Of a DNA stretch of 9,870 nt, positions 1-6,059 are shown in pieces; position 1 is the stretch's first letter; every line of letters begins with the position of its first letter. The DNA is from Candidatus Melainabacteria bacterium. GTDB lineage: Bacteria; Actinomycetota; Actinomycetes; Mycobacteriales; Pseudonocardiaceae. Below the pieces are notes generated by a model. The model saw only the letters and a program-made list of their open reading frames with translations. It had not been told where the DNA came from and did not search any database. The stretch is from assembly GCA_903970565.1 (NCBI GenBank), contig CAJCJE010000577.1:1-9870 (forward strand), written 5' to 3'. Both the position numbers and the translations under genes were made by a program.

Positions 1-440
1 GTTTCCAGCGCGGCGATGAAGGAGTAGGGCCAGCCGGGGATCAGTTGTGCTTGGTTTTTGGCGCGTCCGTAGACGTGGCAGAACAGGCGTTGCGCGCTAG
101 TGGCCACGTCCGGGCGTAGCCATGGGCTGACGTCCACGGCCAGTACCAGCCGTCCGTCAGCGGCGCGGGGCAGCGGTAATCCCGCGAGGGTGACGCGGAG
201 TCGGTTGATCTCGATCCGGCCGTGGTTGACCCCGTCATAGAGGGCACCGTGTCCGCGTCGATGCTCGGGCACCAGCGATAACTCGGCCAGACTGGTCACC
301 GGGCCTTGGCTGCATAACACCGCGTCGGTCAGCTCGAACAGGGTGTCGGCTCGCGCGGACATCGAGCGGTAGAACTGCTGGCGGAATCGGGACAGCTCCC
401 CGAGTGCACCGGCAGCGCCGGTGTCGTGCACACCGATCAT
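1..440 (-). CDS. DDE transposase, N-terminal part (cut by window edge)
   Basis: Reading the minus strand from the ATG at 440-438 gives an uninterrupted frame of 146 codons that leaves the window at base 1. It starts MIGVHDTGAAGALGEL and contains LVPEHRRGHGALYDG, GRLVLAVDVSPW and LFCHVYGRAKNQAQLIPGWP. I recognise this as the N-terminal third of the actinobacterial NF041680-type putative transposases, IS701-like DDE enzymes that cut and join element ends. The Asp in LAVDVS is the likely first catalytic acid. The other acids and the far IS end lie outside the window. The start is supported by AAGGG five bases upstream (446-450). That ribosome site lies inside a long inverted repeat (442-499). 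The frame contains TTA codons, unlike most genes here, consistent with mobile DNA. It may be complete or broken beyond the window. Family naming is from memory of motifs. Confidence 0.8.
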   Translation of the reverse strand, partial: MIGVHDTGAAGALGELSRFRQQFYRSMSARADTLFELTDAVLCSQGPVTSLAELSLVPEHRRGHGALYDGVNHGRIEINRLRVTLAGLPLPRAADGRLVLAVDVSPWLRPDVATSAQRLFCHVYGRAKNQAQLIPGWPYSFIAALE

Positions 441-441
441 C

Positions 442-499
442 GAAGCCCTTGGTTGTGATCTTCCTTCTGTCGCAAGAAGAATGATCAACCAAGGGCTTC
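442..499 (-). promoter_or_regulatory. Hairpin masking the transposase ribosome site
   Basis: GAAGCCCTTGGTTG (442-455) is the perfect reverse complement of CAACCAAGGGCTTC (486-499). A smaller inner stem pairs CTTCT (464-468) with AGAAG (475-479). In minus-strand RNA the AAGGG ribosome site of the transposase (446-450) is fully paired in the outer stem. Several IS families use such hairpins to block translation from read-through transcripts, and that role is inferred here. It could alternatively be part of the IS end. Confidence 0.6.
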
Positions 500-766
500 A
501 TCCATGATCAACCGGGGTGTCTCCCCAGCTCCAGAGGGTTAAACAAGAAGCTAAGGCCGCCCTTGTGCTGACCTATTTCGAACACGGCAAGATCAGGTGA
601 AAGTCGGTGAGATCAACTCAGTGCACCGATTTCGACGAGTTACGTCACCGCATTGGCTGATGCGGACGATAGCGACACGACAATTCTGAACGCTCCGGGT
701 TCGCCGGTACCGGGTAACTGCTCACGGTTTCGGGGCGGGAGACCGGGGACAACGCGGGCCTGGGCA
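500..766. other. Non-coding stretch between IS and acyltransferase gene
   Basis: No convincing gene is seen. The outer end of the insertion sequence must fall here, but I could not identify its terminal repeat because the other end is not in the window. Small symmetries are a 6-bp hairpin CCGCAT/ATGCGG (648-665) and the palindrome CCGGTACCGG (704-713). A long open frame on the opposite strand (about 645-1673) is a shadow of the acyltransferase gene. Confidence 0.5.
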
Positions 767-794
767 CCAAGCCGGGTGGCGGGGGGCTACGAAG
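767..794 (+). promoter_or_regulatory. Putative SigK-type promoter of the plsC-tatB operon
   Basis: CCAAGC (767-772), a 16-nt spacer, then ACGAAG (789-794). The -35 half is identical to those of the divergent promoters at 5742-5849. The -10 half keeps the CGAA core but differs at both ends. A start site near 800 would give a leader of about 28 nt before the ATG at 828. Assignment to the sigma factor at 7140-7760 is inferred. Confidence 0.6.
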
Positions 795-827
795 CACCGG
801 TGTGTTGACGACAGACCACGGCCGGCG

Positions 828-1670
828 ATGAGCGGTCGGAAGCGGGACCGGTCGGTGGGTGCGGGGAACTCGGCGCCGGCTGGCACGCTGCGTCGGATCG
901 CCCTGCTGATCCGTACCCCCAGGCGAGGCCGGGGGTTTTGGTTCGGCCTGGCCATCGATGTGTTGTGGCCGATTTTGATGGCCTTCACCAAACCGGTGTG
1001 GCGGGGTGGCGAGCATCTGCCGAGGGCCGGTGGCGTGCTGCTGGCCTGCAACCACGTATCCTTCCTCGACCCTATCGAGGGTACCGCGTTCGTCTTGGCG
1101 CAGGACCGGATTCCTCGGTACCTGGCCAAGGCCGGGCTGTGGCGGATTCCGATCATCGGGTGGGTGCTTGCCGGGGGTGGGCACATTCCGGTGCATCGTG
1201 ACCGGTCCGCGCCGCTGAACGCCTATTCCAGTGCCCTGGCCGCTCTTGATCGCGGCGAGGTCGTGGTGGTCTATCCGGAGGGCACGTTCACCGACGACGC
1301 GGATGGCTGGCCGATGCGCGGCAAGACCGGTATCGCGCGGATGGCACTGGCCACCGGCGCGCCGGTGGTGCCTCTCGCGCACTGGGGTGGTCAGCAGGTT
1401 CTGCGGCGGGGCCGGGTGGTGCCGCGACTGCTGCCTCGCAAGACCGTGCAGGTGCTGGTCGGGCCCCCGGTGGACCTGTCGGAGTTTGCCGGGATGACAC
1501 CCGGCCACAAGGTGCTGACCGCCGTCACCGCACGGATCATGGACGCGATCACCGATCTGCTCGGCGATATCCGTGGCGAACGGCCACCGGAGGGGCGCCC
1601 GGCGGCCTCGCCCGGCTCCCGGGTCGCGACCGAGGTGGGTGGGGATTCCGGTGACGAGATCTCCGCGTGA
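828..1670 (+). CDS. PlsC-type 1-acylglycerol-3-phosphate acyltransferase
   Basis: This 280-residue protein belongs to the lysophosphatidic acid acyltransferase family (PF01553), which transfers an acyl group to a glycerolipid at the inner membrane face. Family motifs appear in order: NHVSFLD (75-81, the HX4D catalytic pair His76/Asp81), YPEGTFTDD (149-157), GKTGIARMAL (165-174) and the VP motif at 181-182. A hydrophobic stretch at about 37-53 may anchor it. Residues after about 250 are a polar Pro/Gly/Ser-rich tail typical of actinobacterial members. No strong ribosome site precedes the ATG, but the promoter at 767-794 sits just upstream and excludes much longer starts. It is first in a plus-strand run with tatB and the anti-sigma gene. 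The exact substrate cannot be told: phospholipid precursor, or another glycolipid or mycolate-envelope lipid. I give no gene symbol because actinomycetes carry many paralogues. Confidence 0.88.
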   Translation: MSGRKRDRSVGAGNSAPAGTLRRIALLIRTPRRGRGFWFGLAIDVLWPILMAFTKPVWRGGEHLPRAGGVLLACNHVSFLDPIEGTAFVLAQDRIPRYLAKAGLWRIPIIGWVLAGGGHIPVHRDRSAPLNAYSSALAALDRGEVVVVYPEGTFTDDADGWPMRGKTGIARMALATGAPVVPLAHWGGQQVLRRGRVVPRLLPRKTVQVLVGPPVDLSEFAGMTPGHKVLTAVTARIMDAITDLLGDIRGERPPEGRPAASPGSRVATEVGGDSGDEISA

Positions 1671-1776
1671 CACGCTGACACCCTGCCGGCCTGGCCGACC
1701 CGACCGGTGCCGACCGAGGACGAATGCCTGACCTGATGGAATCCCTGAACCGATGAATTACCGAAAAGAGTGACCG

Positions 1777-2265
1777 ATGCTGGATATCTCGGGGCCGGAT
1801 TTTCTCGTGCTCATCGTCGCCGCCCTTTTCATTCTCGGACCGGAGCGGATTCCCGGCGCGGCGCGCTGGCTGGGCCGCACGGTGCGTCAGGTACGTGAGT
1901 ACGCTACCGGCGCGCGGGACCAGATGGAGTCGGAACTGGGTTCCGACCTGGGGGAACTGCGTGAACCGTTGCAGCAGATCGGCAAGCTGCGCAACTTCGA
2001 TCGGGGCACGCTGACCCGGCACCTGCTGGACGCCACCGGTGGTTACGACCCCCGGCAGGATCTCCAGCAGTTGACCGGTGGCCTGAACCTGGGCGGCCTG
2101 GCGTCGGGTGGGGCCGGACCGCTGGGGTCGGGACTGTTGGGAGCCGGCCCGGAAATGCCCCAGGAAATGCCGTTGTCCACCGGTGTTTCCGCCGGATTCG
2201 GGCAGGCCGGGCAGTCGCCGTTGACGGTGGGCGAGCGGCCACCGTTCGACCCTGACGCCACCTGA
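1777..2265 (+). CDS. tatB: Twin-arginine translocase subunit TatB
   Basis: This 162-residue protein has the TatA/B fold (PF02416): a short N-terminal membrane helix (about 8-20), the hinge GPERIPGAARWL (21-32), then an amphipathic helix RTVRQVREYATGARDQ (34-49). The motifs LREPLQQI, GKLRNF and RHLLDA, and the end PFDPDAT, match actinobacterial TatB, which with TatC forms the receptor for folded Tat substrates. Position 8 is Asp where TatB usually has Glu. Residues 100-150 are a flexible Gly/Ser/Pro tail. AAAAGAG lies ahead of the ATG. A 106-nt gap separates it from the acyltransferase. In many actinomycetes tatB lies near sigE-rseA-htrA, so this place between a lipid enzyme and an RskA-like anti-sigma is unusual. 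It could be the only TatB of the cell or a second copy. No tatC is present. Confidence 0.9.
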   Translation: MLDISGPDFLVLIVAALFILGPERIPGAARWLGRTVRQVREYATGARDQMESELGSDLGELREPLQQIGKLRNFDRGTLTRHLLDATGGYDPRQDLQQLTGGLNLGGLASGGAGPLGSGLLGAGPEMPQEMPLSTGVSAGFGQAGQSPLTVGERPPFDPDAT

Positions 2266-2289
2266 GCAGTCCTCGACCGCTCACCCAGC

Positions 2290-2317
2290 TCAATCCTTGC
2301 CGGGCGCGGCTGCGAAT
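2290..2317 (+). promoter_or_regulatory. Possible SigK-type promoter of the anti-sigma gene
   Basis: TCAATC (2290-2295), 16-nt spacer, GCGAAT (2312-2317). This matches the local consensus CCAAGC-N16-CCGAAT at 4/6 and 5/6 positions with the same spacing. It lies 80 nt before the GTG at 2398. It is weaker than the other sites and is called mainly because spacing and orientation agree. The gene may also be read through from tatB. Confidence 0.42.
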
Positions 2318-2397
2318 AACCGTCAACGGCCGGTTGAGTTCTCCGGGAAGGTGCCAGGCATGAGTTGTTCGGTTCTGCTGGTGCTGGAGGTGGCCGG

Positions 2398-3156
2398 GTG
2401 AGCCCGGATCTGCATACCCTGACCGGCGCCTACGCATTGGACGCGCTGGAACCCGATGAGCGCGCCGATTTCGAGCGACATCTTGCCGAATGTGACGAGT
2501 GCGCGGCCGAGGTCGTCGAACTGCGGGCTACCGCGGCGCGTCTCGCGGCGGCTATCGCGATCTCGCCACCGGAACGGTTGCGCGACCGGGTACGCGCGGA
2601 GATCGCGCGGACCAGGCAGGACTCGCCGTTGGTTTCGCGCGGTGCCGGCGCCGACAGCCTTGATCAGCTTGCCCGCCGGCGGAAGCGGATCGTCTACGCG
2701 ACCTCGGCGGCCGCGGTGGTGGCGTTGTTGGCGGCCGGCGCGTTCGCCACGTTCGCGGTCGAGCGCGGCGATCAGTTGCAGAGCGCGCAGGGACAGCTCG
2801 ACCAGGCGCGGGCGCGCTATGCGCCGATCTCGCAGCTGCTGGCCGCACCGGATGTCCGCACGGTCACCGACAGCGCGAATGCTGGGACCGTCACGTTGCT
2901 GAGTTCGCATCTGCTGCACAAGGGACTGCTCGTCGGCCAACACCTGGCGGCGCCCTCGGCCGGGAATGTCTACCAGGCCTGGGACATCGGCATCAGCGGG
3001 TTCCAATCCCTCGGCCTGCTGGGCGATGGCAGCAGTGCCAGCCTGGCCGTGCCCGACCTGGATGCGTCCGACTATGTCGGGATCACGGTCGAACCGGCCG
3101 GCGGTTCCACTCAGCCCACGACTGTGCCGATCATGGATTTCGCCGTGTCGAACTGA
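2398..3156 (+). CDS. RskA-like membrane anti-sigma factor with zinc motif
   Basis: This 252-residue single-pass membrane protein holds an ECF sigma factor inactive. The N-terminal cytoplasmic part has the ZAS signature HLAECDEC (His28, Cys32, Cys35; HX3CX2C), with His6 further upstream. A membrane helix spans about 98-121. The C-terminal 130 residues resemble the RskA domain (PF10099), including YQAWDIGISG and LAVPDLDASDYVGITVEPAG. The GTG start is chosen because GGAGG (2386-2390) sits seven bases before it; a TTG at 2365 is in frame but lacks such a site. Mycobacterial RskA controls SigK and is cut in response to signals. The natural partner here is the SigK-like factor at 7140-7760, although sigma and anti-sigma genes are usually adjacent and these lie about 4 kb apart on opposite strands. 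The stop codon lies in the loop of the terminator at 3141-3172. Confidence 0.9.
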   Translation: MSPDLHTLTGAYALDALEPDERADFERHLAECDECAAEVVELRATAARLAAAIAISPPERLRDRVRAEIARTRQDSPLVSRGAGADSLDQLARRRKRIVYATSAAAVVALLAAGAFATFAVERGDQLQSAQGQLDQARARYAPISQLLAAPDVRTVTDSANAGTVTLLSSHLLHKGLLVGQHLAAPSAGNVYQAWDIGISGFQSLGLLGDGSSASLAVPDLDASDYVGITVEPAGGSTQPTTVPIMDFAVSN

Positions 3157-3172
3157 CCAGTTCGACACGGCG
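3141..3172. terminator. Bidirectional terminator between converging operons
   Basis: CGCCGTGTCGAACTG (3141-3155) and CAGTTCGACACGGCG (3158-3172) form a perfect 15-bp inverted repeat separated by two bases, extended by one more T-A pair. The TGA of the anti-sigma gene (3154-3156) is at the loop. No U tract follows on either strand, as is common for actinobacterial hairpin terminators. It separates the plus-strand anti-sigma gene from the minus-strand cupredoxin gene, which ends at 3194. Confidence 0.8.
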
Positions 3173-3193
3173 AGAGGGCGAGCGGGACGCTGC

Positions 3194-3580
3194 CTACTTC
3201 ACGGTCAGCGTGCCCTGCATGTAGTTGTGGATCGAGCAGATGTAGCTGTAGGAACCGGCCTTCTTCGGCGCGGTGAACGTCTTCGTCCCACCGGGAGCCA
3301 CGTCACCGGTGTCGAAACTCTTGTCCGACGCGGTGACCGTGTGTGTCGCGCTGTCCTCGTTCTTGACCGTCACGGTCGCACCCGGCGACACGCTCAACGA
3401 CATCGGCGAGAACATGAAGCTCTTGATGACGATGGTGTTTGGCGCGGACGAGGAGGAACTGCTGCCGGTGGAACCACCGGAACTGGAACTACCGCTGCCG
3501 GAACCACAACCGGCGATCAGCAGCGCCGCGCAGACCACGGAAACGAGTACGCCAAGCAGGGAAATCCGACGACGTGTCAC
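3194..3580 (-). CDS. Cupredoxin-domain lipoprotein (plastocyanin-like)
   Basis: This 128-residue exported lipoprotein has a basic start MTRRR, a hydrophobic stretch to about 24, and the lipobox LIAG-Cys25. A Ser/Gly linker (26-46) leads to a single cupredoxin beta-sandwich (about 48-128). A type 1 copper site is visible: His80 (SATHTV), Cys115, His118 and Met121 (CSIHNYM). It should therefore bind copper outside the membrane and shuttle electrons or buffer copper. The GTG start overlaps the TGA of tatA by four bases (3577-3580, read GTGA), so translation is probably coupled. It is the last gene of the ferritin-tatA operon and ends just before the terminator. The lipoprotein signal has no RR-F-L Tat motif although MTRRRIS is arginine-rich, so export route (Sec or Tat) is uncertain. 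Copper binding is inferred from conserved ligands. Confidence 0.9.
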   Translation of the reverse strand: MTRRRISLLGVLVSVVCAALLIAGCGSGSGSSSSGGSTGSSSSSSAPNTIVIKSFMFSPMSLSVSPGATVTVKNEDSATHTVTASDKSFDTGDVAPGGTKTFTAPKKAGSYSYICSIHNYMQGTLTVK

Positions 3581-3954
3581 GAGCGATCACCGGCAATCAG
3601 GTTGGTCGGGACGGAATTGGACACCATAGCGGAGGCTACGGGGGTGGGGCCTGCCGAAAAGGCGGCAGCCGGAACAGGAGCCATCGGAACAGGAGCCATC
3701 GGGACAGAGGTAACCGGAACAGAGGTAACCGGAACAGGGGTAACCGGAACAGGAGCCATCGGAACGGCGGCAACCGCGACGGGAGCCGTTGCCGTGGCCG
3801 ACGGGTCTTGTTTCGCCTGTGCCATCTCGGTGCGGAAGATGCGCATCGACTGGCCGAGGGAACGGGCACTGCCGGGCAGCCGCTTCGCGCCGAACAGCAC
3901 GACGACGACACCGACGATGATGATCAGGTGCCAGGGTTCCAGAGCGTTCAACAT
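3577..3954 (-). CDS. tatA: Twin-arginine translocase subunit TatA with proline-repeat tail
   Basis: This 125-residue protein has a TatA core: a membrane helix at about 8-22 (HLIIIVGVVVVL), hinge FGAKRLPGSARSLG (21-34), amphipathic helix to about 48. TatA oligomers form or thin the membrane path for folded Tat cargo. The tail (about 59-97) is built of five-residue repeats of the type PVPMA/PVPVT/SVPVT, encoded by 15-bp DNA repeats at 3671-3790. Ordinary TatA tails are charged and irregular, so this one is odd. AGGAAGG lies eight bases before the ATG. It is separated by 148 nt from the upstream ferritin-like lipoprotein gene, and I see no SigK-type promoter in that gap, so it is probably co-transcribed. 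Its location between a Tat-signal ferritin-like protein and a cupredoxin suggests a Tat part made together with its cargo. No tatC is nearby. Confidence 0.9.
   Translation of the reverse strand: MLNALEPWHLIIIVGVVVVLFGAKRLPGSARSLGQSMRIFRTEMAQAKQDPSATATAPVAVAAVPMAPVPVTPVPVTSVPVTSVPMAPVPMAPVPAAAFSAGPTPVASAMVSNSVPTNLIAGDRS
3671..3790 (-). repeat. 15-bp tandem repeat coding the TatA proline tail
   Basis: Eight contiguous 15-bp units on the plus strand: GGAACAGGAGCCATC at 3671, 3686 and 3746 (identical), with variants GGGACAGAGGTAACC, GGAACAGAGGTAACC, GGAACAGGGGTAACC, GGAACGGCGGCAACC and a diverged last unit. Each unit codes five residues, so copy changes keep the frame. Confidence 0.93.
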
Positions 3955-4102
3955 GATCGAGCCTTCCTGGGCGGGGTGCCAGAGCGAGAACTGCTGGTCG
4001 AGACACAGAAGGGCCGGGCGAGGTCCACTGCAGCTGTGTGGTCCCGCTCGGCCCCATCCGTGGTGGTGCAGGTGACGCAGTCAGTCCAGAGCGGACCGGA
4101 TC

Positions 4103-4903
4103 TCAGACGGTCAGCGTGCTCGGGCTCGCTGCCTTGTCGACGGCGAGGAAGTTGTCCGGCACCGGGTACTGGCCGAGGACGAAGTACAGGATCGCCGCGT
4201 GCATGGCCTCGACCGGAGCGATCGTCGCCGCGGTGGAGATACCACCGGCACTGGTGACGTTGAACTCGGCGAACAGGTAGGTCTGCGCGGCCTGGTTCTC
4301 CAGTTGCAGAGCCAGGTTCGCCACGCCGCCGACCGAGTTCACCGAACCGAGAGCCTTGAGCACGGCCGGCTGACCGGACAGCGGCACATTGGTGATGGTC
4401 GGCTTGCCGGCCGAGGTGAGCACCGCGTTCCACGCCTTGGCGTGGTCGGAGTGCTGGCTCATGGCCGTCTGGGCGAAGGTGCCCACTGCCGGCGGCACCG
4501 AGCCCAGCTTGCCGGCCTTGGCCGCACCCAGCGCCGCGGTGTAGGCGGCGACGGCCTGGTTCTCCAGCGCCGTTGCCAGCGCGACGACCTTGAGGTCACC
4601 GGTGTACGGGCTGGCGGACTTGGCCGGTGCCGAACTGGTGGTGGTTGAACTGGAACTGGAACTGGAACCGCTGCCACAGGCGGCCAGTGCCAGTCCGAGG
4701 CCGGCAACACCGGCACCCATCAGGAACCGACGCCGGGCAACACCGCCTGAGCGGCCTTCCTTCTCGGCGATCTCCTCGGCGAAACTCCCGGCGCGGTCGA
4801 ACATCGTCGGGATGGTCTCCCGGTGCGCCTCGTCGAGGTCACGGGTCATCGTGCGCAGCTCAGCCTCGCTGATCTGCAGCTCCCACTTGTCGTTGCCGTT
4901 CAC
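4103..4903 (-). CDS. Ferritin-like domain Tat lipoprotein
   Basis: This 266-residue protein has an unusually long N-region of about 56 residues, then a strong Tat signal ARRRFLMGAG (56-65) and lipobox LALAAC (Cys76), so it should be exported folded and lipid-anchored outside. After a Ser/Thr linker comes a four-helix ferritin-like domain (resembling Ferritin_2, PF13668). Likely metal ligands are Glu114 (ALENQA), His151 and His154 (SQHSDH), Glu202 (LENQA), Glu232 and His235 (EAMH). A role in iron or oxidant handling is inferred; the PF13668 family also includes plant desiccation-related proteins. The GTG start is set by AAGGAG seven to eight bases upstream, and it overlaps the stop of the preceding ferritin-like gene by four bases (4900-4903), indicating coupled translation. 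Folding before export would let metal load in the cytoplasm, explaining the Tat route and the linked tatA. Confidence 0.9.
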   Translation of the reverse strand: MNGNDKWELQISEAELRTMTRDLDEAHRETIPTMFDRAGSFAEEIAEKEGRSGGVARRRFLMGAGVAGLGLALAACGSGSSSSSSSTTTSSAPAKSASPYTGDLKVVALATALENQAVAAYTAALGAAKAGKLGSVPPAVGTFAQTAMSQHSDHAKAWNAVLTSAGKPTITNVPLSGQPAVLKALGSVNSVGGVANLALQLENQAAQTYLFAEFNVTSAGGISTAATIAPVEAMHAAILYFVLGQYPVPDNFLAVDKAASPSTLTV

Positions 4904-5688
4904 TGCACGGCTCCTTCGTTAACCGGCGAAGCGGAACTGGTTGAGTAGAACGAATCCGGGAATCCGACGCTGCCAGCGGCGGCGGGCAGCATGGCGGGCT
5001 GGGTGGGGATCGCGATCAGCGCGGCGCCACCGCCGGCCAGCAGAGCCTGCACGGCCAGCAGCACGGCGCGGTGCTGTGCCTCGACCGGGGCGACACTGCC
5101 GAACAGCTTGCGCAGGTTCGGGTCGTCGACCTGGCTGACGTTCTTGGTGTAGGTCTGCGCCGCGACGTCCTCCAGCGTGATGGCCAACTTCACCACGTCC
5201 GCCGGCGCCTTGATGCTGGGCAGCATCTGCTGCACGACGGCGGCGTACTTCGGGTCGGCCGCGGTCTGTGCCTTGCCACCCGCCTGGGTGACGGCGGCGT
5301 TGAACGCCTGGGCGTGCGCCTGGTGCTGCGCGGTCGTCATCTTGATGAACGCGGCGACGGTGGCGTTACCGGTCTTGATGAACGACAGACCAGCGGCGGT
5401 CTGGTAAACGCTGACCGCCAGGTTCTCGATGGAGGCCGCGGTCTGTAGCGCCTGGATGTCAGTGGTGCTACTGGCTGCCATTGCCCGGCCAGCACCGAGT
5501 ACGACGCCGACGCCGGCGAGCCCAGCCACCATTCCGGCCGGACCCCAGCGGCGTTTGGCTGCCCTCTCTTGCTCCTGCTCGGTGAAATCGCCTAGTGCGT
5601 CCTTCGTCAGCCGTACTGCGTCGCTGTTCAAGTCCTGCGACTGCACGGACAACTCAGTCAGCAGGCGGGTGTCGATGCGCTCACCCAT
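4900..5688 (-). CDS. Ferritin-like domain exported or membrane-anchored protein
   Basis: This 262-residue paralogue of the next gene carries a ferritin-like domain with the same ligand pattern: Glu88 (IENLA), His122 and His125 (QHQAH), Glu173 (LEDVA), Glu203 and His206 (EAQH). A 44-residue N-region precedes KRRWGPAG and a hydrophobic stretch (about 50-68) ending AMA-A, a possible signal peptidase site near 71. The twin arginines suggest Tat, but FL is missing after RR, so Sec or an uncleaved anchor remain possible. There is no lipobox. The ATG at 5688 is chosen because GGAGGT lies about six bases upstream and the promoter at 5742-5769 would lie inside any longer version (an in-frame extension reaches 5907). 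It is the first gene of a minus-strand operon with the lipoprotein ferritin, tatA and cupredoxin. The C-terminal tail after about 220 is Pro/Ser-rich. Confidence 0.88.
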   Translation of the reverse strand: MGERIDTRLLTELSVQSQDLNSDAVRLTKDALGDFTEQEQERAAKRRWGPAGMVAGLAGVGVVLGAGRAMAASSTTDIQALQTAASIENLAVSVYQTAAGLSFIKTGNATVAAFIKMTTAQHQAHAQAFNAAVTQAGGKAQTAADPKYAAVVQQMLPSIKAPADVVKLAITLEDVAAQTYTKNVSQVDDPNLRKLFGSVAPVEAQHRAVLLAVQALLAGGGAALIAIPTQPAMLPAAAGSVGFPDSFYSTSSASPVNEGAVQ

Positions 5689-5741
5689 TACCAACCTCCG
5701 TGTGCTGGTCAAAAGACCCGCGAGGGCGGGCCACGGTGGGT

Positions 5742-5769
5742 ATTCGGCGCATCGGTGGGTACGGCTTGG
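5742..5769 (-). promoter_or_regulatory. SigK-type promoter of the ferritin-tatA-cupredoxin operon
   Basis: On the minus strand CCAAGC (5769-5764), 16 nt, CCGAAT (5747-5742). The -10 half equals the published -10 of mycobacterial SigK promoters; the -35 differs from the mycobacterial CCATCC. The start site would be near 5735, about 47 nt before the ATG. The same two hexamers with the same spacing occur on the other strand at 5822-5849. Confidence 0.75.
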
Positions 5770-5777
5770 AATCAATC

Positions 5778-5800
5778 GATCACACCTTTGGGTGATGATC
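5778..5800. promoter_or_regulatory. Interrupted palindrome between divergent promoters (operator-like)
   Basis: GATCACACC-TTTG-GGTGATGATC pairs nine of nine left-arm bases with the right arm if one base is bulged. It lies almost exactly midway between the two divergent -35 hexamers (5769 and 5822). This is where a regulator could control both promoters; no regulator is identified. Confidence 0.4.
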
Positions 5801-5821
5801 GTTCTCTCCTCGCGGTACGGA

Positions 5822-5849
5822 CCAAGCCAAGGCCGTGTCCGGCCCGAAT
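5822..5849 (+). promoter_or_regulatory. SigK-type promoter of the four-helix membrane protein gene
   Basis: CCAAGC (5822-5827), 16 nt, CCGAAT (5844-5849): both hexamers identical to the divergent site on the minus strand. The predicted leader is long, about 220 nt to the ATG at 6080, and holds two adjoining hairpins at 6015-6059. Confidence 0.7.
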
Positions 5850-6014
5850 AGTGACTGTAAGCCGATGTCAGGGAGGCGTTGCCACCGTTCGTGATCACCG
5901 AGGCCACTGGCGCTCACCTTCGGGTGTCTTTTCTCGTACGGGTGATCGGCGTCCGGCTGGCACCCACCTACCCACCCACCACAGTGGTCCGGTCACCGTG
6001 GCCGGTGCCGTGCC

Positions 6015-6059
6015 GTTTTCCTGGTGCGGTTGGAAAACCCGGCACCACATCGGTGCCGG
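6015..6059 (+). promoter_or_regulatory. Two abutting hairpins in the leader of the 6080 gene
   Basis: GTTTTCC (6015-6021) pairs with GGAAAAC (6032-6038), and directly next to it CCGGCACC (6039-6046) pairs with GGTGCCGG (6052-6059). A further GCCGGTGCCG (6001-6010) could compete for pairing with 6041-6046. The ribosome site follows 10-15 nt later. This resembles a regulated leader or a structured operator; I recognise no known riboswitch family. Confidence 0.4.

Noticed and set aside
235..501. Minus-strand frame beginning MKPLVDHSSCDRRK
   Set aside because: It lies out of frame with the transposase and shows Arg-rich shadow composition; its start is only the hairpin sequence.
645..1673. Long 342-codon frame opposite the acyltransferase gene
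   Set aside because: Shadow of a GC-rich gene: Arg/Pro/His-rich with no motifs, while the plus strand shows all PlsC motifs.
2486..2491. CCGAAT inside the anti-sigma coding region
   Set aside because: No -35-like hexamer at 16 nt and no gene start downstream.
4048..4053. CCATCC, the mycobacterial SigK -35 hexamer, on the plus strand
   Set aside because: It points away from tatA and has no CGAA -10 at 16-19 nt.
3439..4257. Plus-strand frame rich in NRGNRNRGNRNR repeats
   Set aside because: Antisense reading of the TatA 15-bp repeats; the minus strand has a clear TatA core.
5689..5907. N-terminal extension of the first ferritin-like protein
   Set aside because: The promoter at 5742-5769 lies inside it, and the ATG at 5688 has a strong ribosome site; the extension has no domain-like sequence.
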